Source: CAYQIM01 sp964417555
GTDB taxonomy: Bacteria; Pseudomonadota; Gammaproteobacteria; Diplorickettsiales; Diplorickettsiaceae
DNA: 37,914 nucleotides
NCBI GenBank assembly: GCA_964417555.1
Contig: CAYQIM010000015.1
Span: 1-37,914 of the forward strand
Direction of reading: 5' to 3'
This document shows, piece after piece, positions 7,800-15,615 of this stretch. The position numbers and the translations under genes were made by a program. How positions within the stretch are numbered: the stretch's first letter is position 1; every line of letters begins with the position of its first letter. The notes beneath the pieces were generated by a model that ran no database searches, had not been told where the DNA came from, and worked only from the letters and a program-made list of their open reading frames with translations.

Positions 7800-10700
7800 T
7801 TATTTTAGCTGATGATCCTGAGCTAAAAATAAATACATTGCTGGTACAACAAACAAGGTAAATAAGGTGCCAATCGAAATGCCTGAAGCAATCACTAAGC
7901 CAATATTAAAACGGCTGATAGCTCCCGCCCCTGTAGCCAATATCAACGGAATAACACCTAACACCATCGATGCTATCGTCATTAAAATAGGCCTTAATCG
8001 AATAGCTGCCGCCATTTGAACAGCTTCTCGTTTAACACGACCTTCTTTTTGCAGATCATTAGCAAACTGCACAATTAAAATACCGTGTTTACTGATCAAA
8101 CCTATCAGTGTCACTAAACCGACTTCGGTGTAAATATTTAAGCTTGCGCCACCGACTCCTAAACTAATAAAAATAAGAGCGCCACAGATCGACATTGGCA
8201 CACTAATAAGAATAATTAAAGGATCACGAAAACTTTCAAATTGAGCAGCCAAACACAGAAAAATAATAATGAGAGCCAAGAAAAAAGTTAATATCAATGC
8301 ACTACTTTCCTGCTGGTACTGTCGAGACTGCGCTGCATAATCGATGCTATAACCCTCCGGAAATATTTTTTTTGCCATATTTTGCAGTCCTTGCAGCGCA
8401 TCTCCCATCGTGATCCCTGGAAAAGCAACCGCTGAAATAGTGGCTGAATTAAGTTGCTGAAAATGATTAATTGATTCGGGAACTACAGTTGTTTTTAAGC
8501 TGGCAATGGTAGATAACGGAATAGTGGGTCCAGTCGGTAAGGTTATATAATAATTCAGCAATTGCTCGGCATTCAAACGTTGTGCACGCATAACCTGCGG
8601 TATAACCTGGTAAGAACGCCCCGAAAAATCGAAATAATTAATATAGTTTTCACTTAAAGCCGACGCTAATACATCACCGACGTCCGCCATGGTTAATCCC
8701 AATTGAGCCGCTTTATCGCGATCCAATTGGATGGTAACCTGTGCTTTGTCAATTTTGAGGTCCGTATCTAGGTAAACGAATAATCCGCTGCGACGTGCCT
8801 CCTCTAACAAAGTTTGGGAAACATCATTCAATTTATCGTAACTATCGGTAGTTTTAATAACAAATTGCACGGGCAATCCACTTCCCCCTCCTGGCAAAGA
8901 GGGCTTTTGAAAAGCCGCAACGCGAGCCCCTGCTATTTTATCGAATAAACGTTGCACCATCGGTTGTATCTGATTGCTGGTCCTTTTACGTTCATCCCAA
9001 GGTTTAAAAACCATACCACCAATACTCGTATTTAGACCATTAACACCATCTAACTGAAAGACATGATCCGTCTCCGGAAATTGCTTGAAAATTTGAAAAA
9101 CTTGATTTGAATAAAGCTGCGTTTGTTCTAAGGTTGCGTTTGGCGCTGTGCTTAACATACCAATAATAAGCCCTTGATCTTCTTGTGGAGCTAATTCAGT
9201 TTTAGACGTTGCATATAAAAAATAAATACTGGCCAAAATAATAATGGCAAATACACCTGTCACTCGTACATTATCTAATGAACCATGTAAGGCACGCTCA
9301 TAGATATCTTGTATTTTTTCAAATTGCCTATCGATAAAAGTAACAAATTTACTTCTATGACTTCCTTCTGATTTTAGTGATTTAGAACACATCATCGGCG
9401 ATAGGGTTAAAGCAATAATCGCCGAAATCGCTACTGCTCCGGCTAAAGTAAAGGCAAATTCAGTAAAAAGCGCGCCGGTTAATCCGCCCATAAAGCCAAT
9501 TGGTACGTACACAGCGATTAACACCACAGAAATTGAAATAATAGGAATAGCTAACTCTCTCGCTCCTTTTATTGCTGCCTCAAACGGCGCATCCCCGGCT
9601 TCAATATGCCGATAGATGTTTTCCACAATAATAATGGCATCATCAACCACTAAACCAATCGCTAACACAAGCGCTAATAAAGTTAATAAGTTAATGGTAT
9701 AACCTAATAACAACATAACAAGAAAGCTACCGATCAATGAAAGCGGCATCGCAATTACAGGAATAATGACGGAACGTATTGAACCTAAAAAAAGAAAAAT
9801 AACCGCTGTAACGATCACTAATGCTTCTAATAAACTTCGAATAACTTCGTTGATAGCACTATTGATATAACGACTTTCATCATAAACAATTTCGCCTTTT
9901 AATCCTTGCGGCAATTGCTGTTGGATTTCAGGGAATGCCTTTCTGATGTTTTTAATAACCGAAAGCACATTCGCCGTAGGTGCTACTTTAATCCCTATAT
10001 AAACCGCCGGCTTATTATCAAACTTTACTGCGGTATTATAATTTTGTGATCCGAGTGTGACGTTAGCCACATCTTTTAAGCGAATAATCGCGCCATTTTG
10101 CGCTTTAATAATTAGATTTTTAAACTTATCGACTGAACGTAGACCCGTTTCTATGGTTAAATCTACCGTGATCATATCGCCTTTCGTACGTCCTACCGCC
10201 GCGATAAAATCATTATTCGCTAACGCAGTAGCAACATCAGCCGCCGTAATACCATAAGAAGTTAGTTTAGCAGGATCTAACCAAGCACGCAGCGCAAACT
10301 GTCGCTGCCCGACTATTTCTGCTTGCTGTACGCCTTCAATAGCTTGTAATTTAGGCTGCACCACGCGTATTAAATAATCAGTCACATTGTTACTCGGTAA
10401 TTGTTGGCTGTAAAACCCGATATACATTGAATCAATCGTTTCACCCACCGCAATACTTAAAGTAGGTTGCTGAGAGGCTTTAGGTAATTGGTTAATCACC
10501 GCATTAACTTTGGTATTAATCTCGGTAAGCGCTTTATTTGGATCGTAATTAAGACGTAAATTGGCTTGAATAGCACTACTGCCTTGTGTACTGCTTGAGG
10601 TTAAGTAATCAATTCCTTGTGCTTGAGCGATAGAATTTTCTAACGGTGTCGTAATAAACCCTGCAATTAAAGCGGGATCAGCGCCGGTGTAAACAGTAGA

Positions 10701-10847
10701 AACTGTAACAATAGCATTTTCAGTAAAGGGATATTGACGTACTTGCAGTAAACCTAATGAACGTATCCCTAACACGAGAATCAGCAGGCTAATTACCGTA
10801 GCCAATACAGGTCGTTGAATGAAAATATCCGTAAACCGCATGTTCAT
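7800..10847 (-). CDS. RND multidrug efflux permease (AcrB/MexB-type)
   Basis: This 1015-residue inner-membrane protein is a proton-driven pump of the HAE-1 RND family, full length. It opens with FTDIFIQRPVLATVISLLILVLG (TM1). A large periplasmic loop follows, including LPKASQQPTLSIAV. The TM4 proton-relay motif GLVVDDAIIIVENIYRHIEAG with paired aspartates sits near residue 400. After TM6 comes TLSPMMCS. The second half repeats the fold with EDQGLIIGML, the large loop and GLISKHGILIVQFAN in TM10. It would associate with the adaptor and outer-membrane lipoprotein encoded upstream in the same operon. The exact substrate is not predictable. Between it and the adaptor lies an unusual 125-bp inverted-repeat element. 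Confidence 0.95.
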   Translation of the reverse strand: MNMRFTDIFIQRPVLATVISLLILVLGIRSLGLLQVRQYPFTENAIVTVSTVYTGADPALIAGFITTPLENSIAQAQGIDYLTSSSTQGSSAIQANLRLNYDPNKALTEINTKVNAVINQLPKASQQPTLSIAVGETIDSMYIGFYSQQLPSNNVTDYLIRVVQPKLQAIEGVQQAEIVGQRQFALRAWLDPAKLTSYGITAADVATALANNDFIAAVGRTKGDMITVDLTIETGLRSVDKFKNLIIKAQNGAIIRLKDVANVTLGSQNYNTAVKFDNKPAVYIGIKVAPTANVLSVIKNIRKAFPEIQQQLPQGLKGEIVYDESRYINSAINEVIRSLLEALVIVTAVIFLFLGSIRSVIIPVIAMPLSLIGSFLVMLLLGYTINLLTLLALVLAIGLVVDDAIIIVENIYRHIEAGDAPFEAAIKGARELAIPIISISVVLIAVYVPIGFMGGLTGALFTEFAFTLAGAVAISAIIALTLSPMMCSKSLKSEGSHRSKFVTFIDRQFEKIQDIYERALHGSLDNVRVTGVFAIIILASIYFLYATSKTELAPQEDQGLIIGMLSTAPNATLEQTQLYSNQVFQIFKQFPETDHVFQLDGVNGLNTSIGGMVFKPWDERKRTSNQIQPMVQRLFDKIAGARVAAFQKPSLPGGGSGLPVQFVIKTTDSYDKLNDVSQTLLEEARRSGLFVYLDTDLKIDKAQVTIQLDRDKAAQLGLTMADVGDVLASALSENYINYFDFSGRSYQVIPQVMRAQRLNAEQLLNYYITLPTGPTIPLSTIASLKTTVVPESINHFQQLNSATISAVAFPGITMGDALQGLQNMAKKIFPEGYSIDYAAQSRQYQQESSALILTFFLALIIIFLCLAAQFESFRDPLIILISVPMSICGALIFISLGVGGASLNIYTEVGLVTLIGLISKHGILIVQFANDLQKEGRVKREAVQMAAAIRLRPILMTIASMVLGVIPLILATGAGAISRFNIGLVIASGISIGTLFTLFVVPAMYLFLAQDHQLK

Positions 10848-10878
10848 CCTTAAACATAAAACCCATCATCTTAGAACG

Positions 10879-11003
10879 CCAAAAAATAAAATTGATGTTG
10901 CCAACAAGGCGAAAATAGCGAGAAAAGCGGAGTTGACATAAAGTCAATGAGCATTTTCGAGCTAATTTTTAACGCTGTCGGCGACATCAAGAATATTTTT
11001 TGG
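10879..11003. repeat. 125-bp terminal-inverted-repeat (MITE-like) element
   Basis: The ends 10879-10902 and 10980-11003 are inverted repeats with 20 of 24 positions identical. Nested inside are CGAAAAT (10910-10916) with ATTTTCG (10953-10959), and TTGAC (10933-10937) with GTCAA (10943-10947). The whole segment can fold into one long imperfect hairpin. It fills almost all of the gap between the adaptor stop codon (11006) and the RND permease start (10847) and has no coding capacity. It may be a non-autonomous mobile element or an interspersed palindromic repeat. As RNA it would be a structured operon spacer. Confidence 0.7.
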
Positions 11004-11005
11004 GC

Positions 11006-12157
11006 CTAGTCGTCGATAACCATAGGCATAGCCTTATTCTGTGGAACCACCGAATTATTAATGACAACTAAACTGCCATTCTTCAATTTGAGTTGGCCAC
11101 TGGTGACTACAATATCACCTTCCTTAACTCCCTCTAAAACAACAATTTGATCACCACGTTTATCGCCTGTCTTCACAAAGGTTTGCAATACACTGAGAAC
11201 CGGTTTACCTTTTTTATCTTTCGCTTTTTGTTGCACGATATAGACTATTTCGCCATAAGGGTTAAAACTTATCGCTGTCTGTGGCAAGGTCAAATAGCGT
11301 TTTTGGGCACCGGTTTCGACTTCAGCCGATATAAACATACCTGGATATAATTTGAATTGAGGATTACTAATAGTCGCTTCCACCTCAACATTACGCGTTT
11401 TTACATCGATGATAGGATTAATTGTTGTAATATTTCCGGTAAATGTGCTATCCGGGTAAGTATCAGTTTTAATCTTAACAGTGGATCCCACCTGTAACTG
11501 AACTAAATTTTGTTGTGGCACATAAAAATCGGCGTAAAGGGGATCTAACGCTTGTAACGTTACGACCTGATCACCGGCATTCAGATATTGACCTGGATTT
11601 ACCGCAGAAATACCTAAACGCCCAGAAAAAGGGGCCACCAATGTTTTTTTAGCTACTGTTGCCGCTTGCTGTGCAACCTGTGCTTGTAAATTTTTTAGAT
11701 TTTGCTCATCGGAATCTAACACCGCTTTGCTAATCGCCTTTATTGCAAATTGTGCACTATCCCGATGATAGACAATTTCGGCTAGTTTCGCTTGTGCCTC
11801 CAAGGCATGCAGCAAAGCGATATCGGAATCTGCATTAAGCTGCACTAACACGTCCCCTTCTTTAACTTCCGAACCCGGCTTAAAGTAAATCGTGCGTACC
11901 AATCCCGCCAATTCCGTAGTGACATTAACACCCCGTATGGCCCGTAAGCTACCGTATGTTAACAGCAAAGGTTGCCACCATTGATAATGAACTGGCATGG
12001 CAGAAACAGTTACCGTAGGCGCAACGTTATTTCGTATCGCACGAGTAATAATGATTTTTTTTAGAAGTTGAAATCCGAAAATACAAGCAAATAATATCCC
12101 TACCCCTATTAGCATAATAGACATGGGTTTCTTTAACCGTGACTTCCAATTACGCAT
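11006..12157 (-). CDS. RND efflux periplasmic adaptor (membrane fusion protein)
   Basis: This is a 383-residue HlyD/MFP-family protein that links the RND pump to the outer-membrane channel. An N-terminal membrane anchor (about 12-32) is followed by the barrel-sandwich start VTTELAGLVRTIYFKPGSEVKEGDVLVQL (about 79-107). A shortened alpha-helical hairpin (about 108-170) follows, then VAPFSGRLGISAVNPGQYL (about 174-192), a beta-barrel domain, and the membrane-proximal domain ending VVTSGQLKLKNGSLV. The anchor is uncleaved rather than a lipobox type, as in MexK/TriA-like or VexA-like adaptors. It sits between the outer-membrane lipoprotein gene and the permease, in operon order OMF-MFP-RND. AGGAG lies about 12 bases before the ATG. 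Confidence 0.93.
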   Translation of the reverse strand: MRNWKSRLKKPMSIMLIGVGILFACIFGFQLLKKIIITRAIRNNVAPTVTVSAMPVHYQWWQPLLLTYGSLRAIRGVNVTTELAGLVRTIYFKPGSEVKEGDVLVQLNADSDIALLHALEAQAKLAEIVYHRDSAQFAIKAISKAVLDSDEQNLKNLQAQVAQQAATVAKKTLVAPFSGRLGISAVNPGQYLNAGDQVVTLQALDPLYADFYVPQQNLVQLQVGSTVKIKTDTYPDSTFTGNITTINPIIDVKTRNVEVEATISNPQFKLYPGMFISAEVETGAQKRYLTLPQTAISFNPYGEIVYIVQQKAKDKKGKPVLSVLQTFVKTGDKRGDQIVVLEGVKEGDIVVTSGQLKLKNGSLVVINNSVVPQNKAMPMVIDD

Positions 12158-12203
12158 CGCTTAACTTAGCTCCTACCAACAAACCAGATTGAAGGCACCC
12201 CTC

Positions 12204-13696
12204 TTAGCAATTCCACCACCCCCCTCCTAAAGCCTGATACAACGCCGCCGTATCGGCATAACGACTGGCTTGTGCTTGAATAAGGCTAATACGTGTTTGC
12301 TGGTACTGCCGTTGTGCATCGAGTAATGTAATATAACTGACCCCACCCAAAGAAAATTGCTGGCGTGTCAACTTTAAATTAGCACGCGCTGCTAATTCCG
12401 CCTGTTTTTGTGCGCGTAACTCACGCGCATCTGCTTCTAAGGCGCGTAATGTATCGGCTACATTTTGAAACGCTTGTAATACCACTTGCTGATATTGCGC
12501 CGCCGTTTGATCAACATTTGCAATCGCTGCACGACGTTGTGCCACTAACGTACCTCCTTTAAATAAAGGTTGTAGTAGTGACCCACCTATACTCCATAAA
12601 TTACTTTGTGAGGCGAAAAGACTGCTCCCGATCGAATTAGACTTTCCATACGTACCCGTAATAACAAATTGTGGATATAAATTCGCAGTAGCAACCCCTA
12701 GTTGTGCATTAGCGGCTTTCCATAAGGCTTCTGCTGCCAGTACATCAGGACGATGACGAACTAAAACAGAAGGAATTCCTAAAGGCAACTGATTGGGTAA
12801 CGTTAATTCATTTAAATATAAAATAGGGAGATGGCTGGCGCTAGGAAACGAACCCACTAAAACTGCTAAGGCATGCCGAGTTTGTTCTCTGCTTTTTTCT
12901 AAAGGTGGCAATGTGGCACGCGTCTGAGCAACTTGTGTTTCCTGTGCTAATACATCGGCACCCGAAGCACCCCCTAGCTCAAATTGTTGTTTAGTAATCC
13001 TTAACTGTTCTTCTTGCTCGCGAATCAATTGTTGGGTAACGCTTATTTGTGTTTGCAAAGAAGCCATGGCAATCGATGAAGTGACAATATTTCCTGTTAA
13101 GGTCAGATAAGCGGCTCTCCATTCATAATATTGATAATCAACCTGGGATTGCAAAGCTTCTATTCCTCTACGTATGCCACCAAAAATATCAAGTGTGTAA
13201 GCAACGTTGACTGCCGCATTAAATAGATTAAATATATTACTCGTCGGAATATTACTTCCTGTCACCGTGCTATTAGCCGTATTTGAATTGAAAAATCCAG
13301 CACTTGAACCTCTTTGCGCTGAGAGTTGCGCGGTAAACGCTGGAAACAAACCACCTACGCTTGCATTAAGGTTTTCTCGTGCTTCCCTTAATACAGCTTT
13401 TGCTGCAGTTAAGTTAGGGCTATTGGCTATTCCCCGACAAACCAATTTATTTAACTTTTGTGAATGAAATGAACGCCACCATTGTGGAGAAACGTCACAT
13501 TTTTTTAGAAAATGCTGTGATGACCCTGCCTGCCCCGATACACCCACTGTTCTATGAGACCATGGCGGCTCTGTGTAATGTTTTATCTTAGGAGGCGTAG
13601 GAGGCTAAAATCAGGGCCTACCAGGCAAGCACTCAGACTAGCTAACATGGCAATAATTATGGCAGGTTGATAACAGCGCTTGTAAAAAAAAGGCAT
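12204..13696 (-). pseudogene. RND efflux outer-membrane lipoprotein (NodT/OprM family), frameshifted near N-terminus
   Basis: The main open frame (12204-13604) encodes the TolC-like channel of the efflux system: two OEP repeats, with the conserved NSPNLTAAKAVLREARENL near the start and LGGGWW at the end. Read alone it would have to start at GTG 13547 and would lack an export signal. In another frame just upstream, ATG 13696 opens a lipoprotein signal with lipobox LSAC followed by LVGPDF, which is how OprM-like proteins begin. This frame dies at a TAA near 13585. The correct frame continues PPTPPKIKHYTEPPW downstream of a TAG at 13605-13607. One missing base around 13600-13610 explains everything. 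Either the gene is inactivated or the base is a sequencing error. Confidence 0.85.
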
Positions 13697-14009
13697 TGCC
13701 GATTAGCCTATCTCCTTTGACAGCTTTTTAACCTCATCCATTCACACGTCACTTAATTTTTACTTGTTCATGTACTTAGCATAGTCGATATTTTGAGGAA
13801 CACTTTGCGGAAAAGAAAGCAACTCACTATCCGAGTAAGCCGATAAGAGTTACTGCTCAAGCGACTTAGATATATCTCTACTTGATTATAAAAAAAACAT
13901 TTCACTCACTATTTAACCAATACTATGCTTTAATTAGTAGAAGACTACAGTAGAAGACTACCTAATTATGCTGATTATACAAACCGGTAGGGCTTATTGG
14001 GAGCTGTAA
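13697..14009. other. Intergenic region between divergent efflux operon and DMT transporter
   Basis: This is 313 bp without a gene. On the minus strand it should carry the promoter and the Shine-Dalgarno (AAAGGAGA, about 15 bases before ATG 13696) of the efflux operon. It also holds a perfect tandem duplication of 13 bp (AGTAGAAGACTAC at 13936-13948 and 13949-13961), placed shortly before the DMT gene start. No RNA gene, regulator-binding palindrome or convincing -35/-10 pair was recognised by eye. Confidence 0.5.
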
Positions 14010-14915
14010 ATGCCTATCGACACGACATCTGCTATCGATTCCAAAAAAAAACGTAATTTAGCATTACTTTATATAATAATAGGAGCCATTGCCATTGGCT
14101 TTGCCCCCATCTTTGTTCGTTTAAGCGAAGTAGGTCCTATTGTCACTGGCTTCTGGCGTGTCGCCATTGCCTTTCCGATCTTAACCTTACTTTCAATAGG
14201 ACAAGGATCGACCTATCCTAACGATGCAGATATACCCCATTTTAAAGATTATCTATGGATATTATTTGCCGGCGTACTATTTGGTGGCGATTTAGCGACT
14301 TGGCATCTCTCTATACACTATACAACGATTGCTAATTCGACCCTACTTGCCAATTTTTCTCCCGTTCTTATCGCTTTATGGGGATGGTTAATACTTCGTA
14401 AACCACCACAAAAAAAATTAGTGATCGGTTTGTTACTCGCCATCGTAGGAGTTGCGGTGTTAATCAATCCTGGCCTACATGTGAATAAGCGGACCTTGCT
14501 AGGCGATAGCTTAGCGTTTACTACCGCATTTTTCTATGCCGGTTATCTCCTCGTACTTAATCGAAGCCGAAAAAAATTTACCGCCTTTTCAAGTATGGCT
14601 ATCTCAACATTTTCCAGTATGTTGACACTTCTTATGATTACCTTTATTTCAGGTGAATCATTCCTTTCGCACACGACAATGGGTTGGTTAGTTTTAGTTG
14701 CGTTAGCTTTGTTTTCTCATATATTGGGCCAAGGTTTAATTGCCTATGCCCTCCCTTACCTACCAGTGACATTTGCATCAACCACTCTATTAGTACAGCC
14801 TATGGTTGCCGCCATTGCAGGCTGGATTTGCTTTGCAGAACATCTCTCATTAATACAAATGTCAGGTATTTTTATTGCCTTAGCGGGTATATTTTTAGCG
14901 AAACAAACCGCTTAG
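14010..14915 (+). CDS. EamA/DMT-family transporter
   Basis: This is a 301-residue inner-membrane protein with ten hydrophobic helices in two EamA repeats, the standard layout of the drug/metabolite transporter superfamily. The first repeat begins LALLYIIIGAIAIGFAPIFVRLSEVGP (about 17-43) and the second begins near GDSLAFTTAFFYAGYLLVLNRSRKKF (about 165-190). The second repeat ends at AGWICFAEHLSLIQMSGIFIALAGIFLAKQTA, the usual DMT C-terminus. Family members export amino acids, metabolites or drugs; the substrate cannot be inferred. It stands alone on the plus strand, and its stop codon lies in the loop of a strong hairpin. Confidence 0.88.
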   Translation: MPIDTTSAIDSKKKRNLALLYIIIGAIAIGFAPIFVRLSEVGPIVTGFWRVAIAFPILTLLSIGQGSTYPNDADIPHFKDYLWILFAGVLFGGDLATWHLSIHYTTIANSTLLANFSPVLIALWGWLILRKPPQKKLVIGLLLAIVGVAVLINPGLHVNKRTLLGDSLAFTTAFFYAGYLLVLNRSRKKFTAFSSMAISTFSSMLTLLMITFISGESFLSHTTMGWLVLVALALFSHILGQGLIAYALPYLPVTFASTTLLVQPMVAAIAGWICFAEHLSLIQMSGIFIALAGIFLAKQTA

Positions 14916-14928
14916 TTTTTGTTTCGCT
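14897..14928 (+). terminator. Hairpin spanning the DMT transporter stop codon
   Basis: AGCGAAACAAA (14897-14907) and TTTGTTTCGCT (14918-14928) form a perfect 11-bp stem with a 10-base loop that contains the TAG stop. No T-tract follows, so it may act as a 3' stabiliser or a weak terminator. Its overlap with the coding end is unusual. Confidence 0.55.
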
Positions 14929-15063
14929 ATCATTGTAGCACTTGCAAACTGATGTCAAAATTTCTTTTAAAAACATAAATAGTTATTTAAGAAACGAATA
15001 CAAGCTTGTTTAGCTATTTTTTTGATATAGAATAAAAAGTTATCTTTATTATAATAGTTATTT

Positions 15064-15615
15064 ATGTCAGAATCGCTCCTATTTGATACCCTTTCTTATG
15101 TAAAAAATCTTAAAGAAGCAGGTTACTCCCAACAACAAGCGGAAGCACAGATAGCTCTAATGAGAGAATTAACAAATAATAATTCCTATACAAAACAGCA
15201 GCTATTTCATATGGATTTTGAGTCCAAAAATGCCCTAAAAAACTTACAAACTTATTTAGAAATAAAGCTGAAAGAGACAGAAAATCAATTAGAAAGCAAA
15301 CAAAGAGATATTGAGTTGCGGCTAGAAAATAAATTAAAAGATTTAGAAATTCGTGTAGAAGACAAACAAAAACAGATAAAAACTAGCCTAGAAATAAAAA
15401 TAAAAGACTTAGAATACAGACTGTCGAAAAAAGAAACTCATGTTACGGAATGTAAAAGAGAACTTAATGAGACCAAAAGAACTGTAACCGAAATTAAAAA
15501 AGAAAGCTCTACGATTAAAACGGAGACTAATACCTACCTCTCCAGATGGGTAATGGGTGTTTCTGCATTACAAACTACTATCATTTTAGCCTGTATGAAA
15601 TTATTTACCCACTAA
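15064..15615 (+). CDS. Coiled-coil protein with C-terminal membrane anchor, DUF1640/CCDC90-like
   Basis: This is a 183-residue protein. The N-terminus (LFDTLSYVKNLKEAGYSQQQAEAQIALM, about 6-33) matches the DUF1640 (CCDC90-like) pattern of bacterial and mitochondrial coiled-coil proteins. Residues 55-155 are one long charged coiled coil. Residues 161-180 (WVMGVSALQTTIILACMKLF) form a single membrane helix at the extreme C-terminus. The coil contains three consecutive 22-residue repeats (65-86, 87-108, 109-130) built on LExKLKDLExRLEDKQ-like units. The last 15 bases overlap tail-to-tail with pepN. A TATAAT lies only eight bases before the ATG and there is no Shine-Dalgarno, so the transcript may be nearly leaderless. 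Function is unknown. Confidence 0.8.
   Translation: MSESLLFDTLSYVKNLKEAGYSQQQAEAQIALMRELTNNNSYTKQQLFHMDFESKNALKNLQTYLEIKLKETENQLESKQRDIELRLENKLKDLEIRVEDKQKQIKTSLEIKIKDLEYRLSKKETHVTECKRELNETKRTVTEIKKESSTIKTETNTYLSRWVMGVSALQTTIILACMKLFTH
15256..15453 (+). repeat. Three tandem 66-bp units encoding 22-residue coiled-coil repeats
   Basis: Units are 15256-15321, 15322-15387 and 15388-15453. The encoded units begin LEIKLKETENQ, LENKLKDLEIR and LEIKIKDLEYR, all in phase at 22 residues (three 7-residue heptads plus one). The nucleotide sequences have diverged, so this is an old internal duplication within the coiled-coil gene. Confidence 0.7.
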
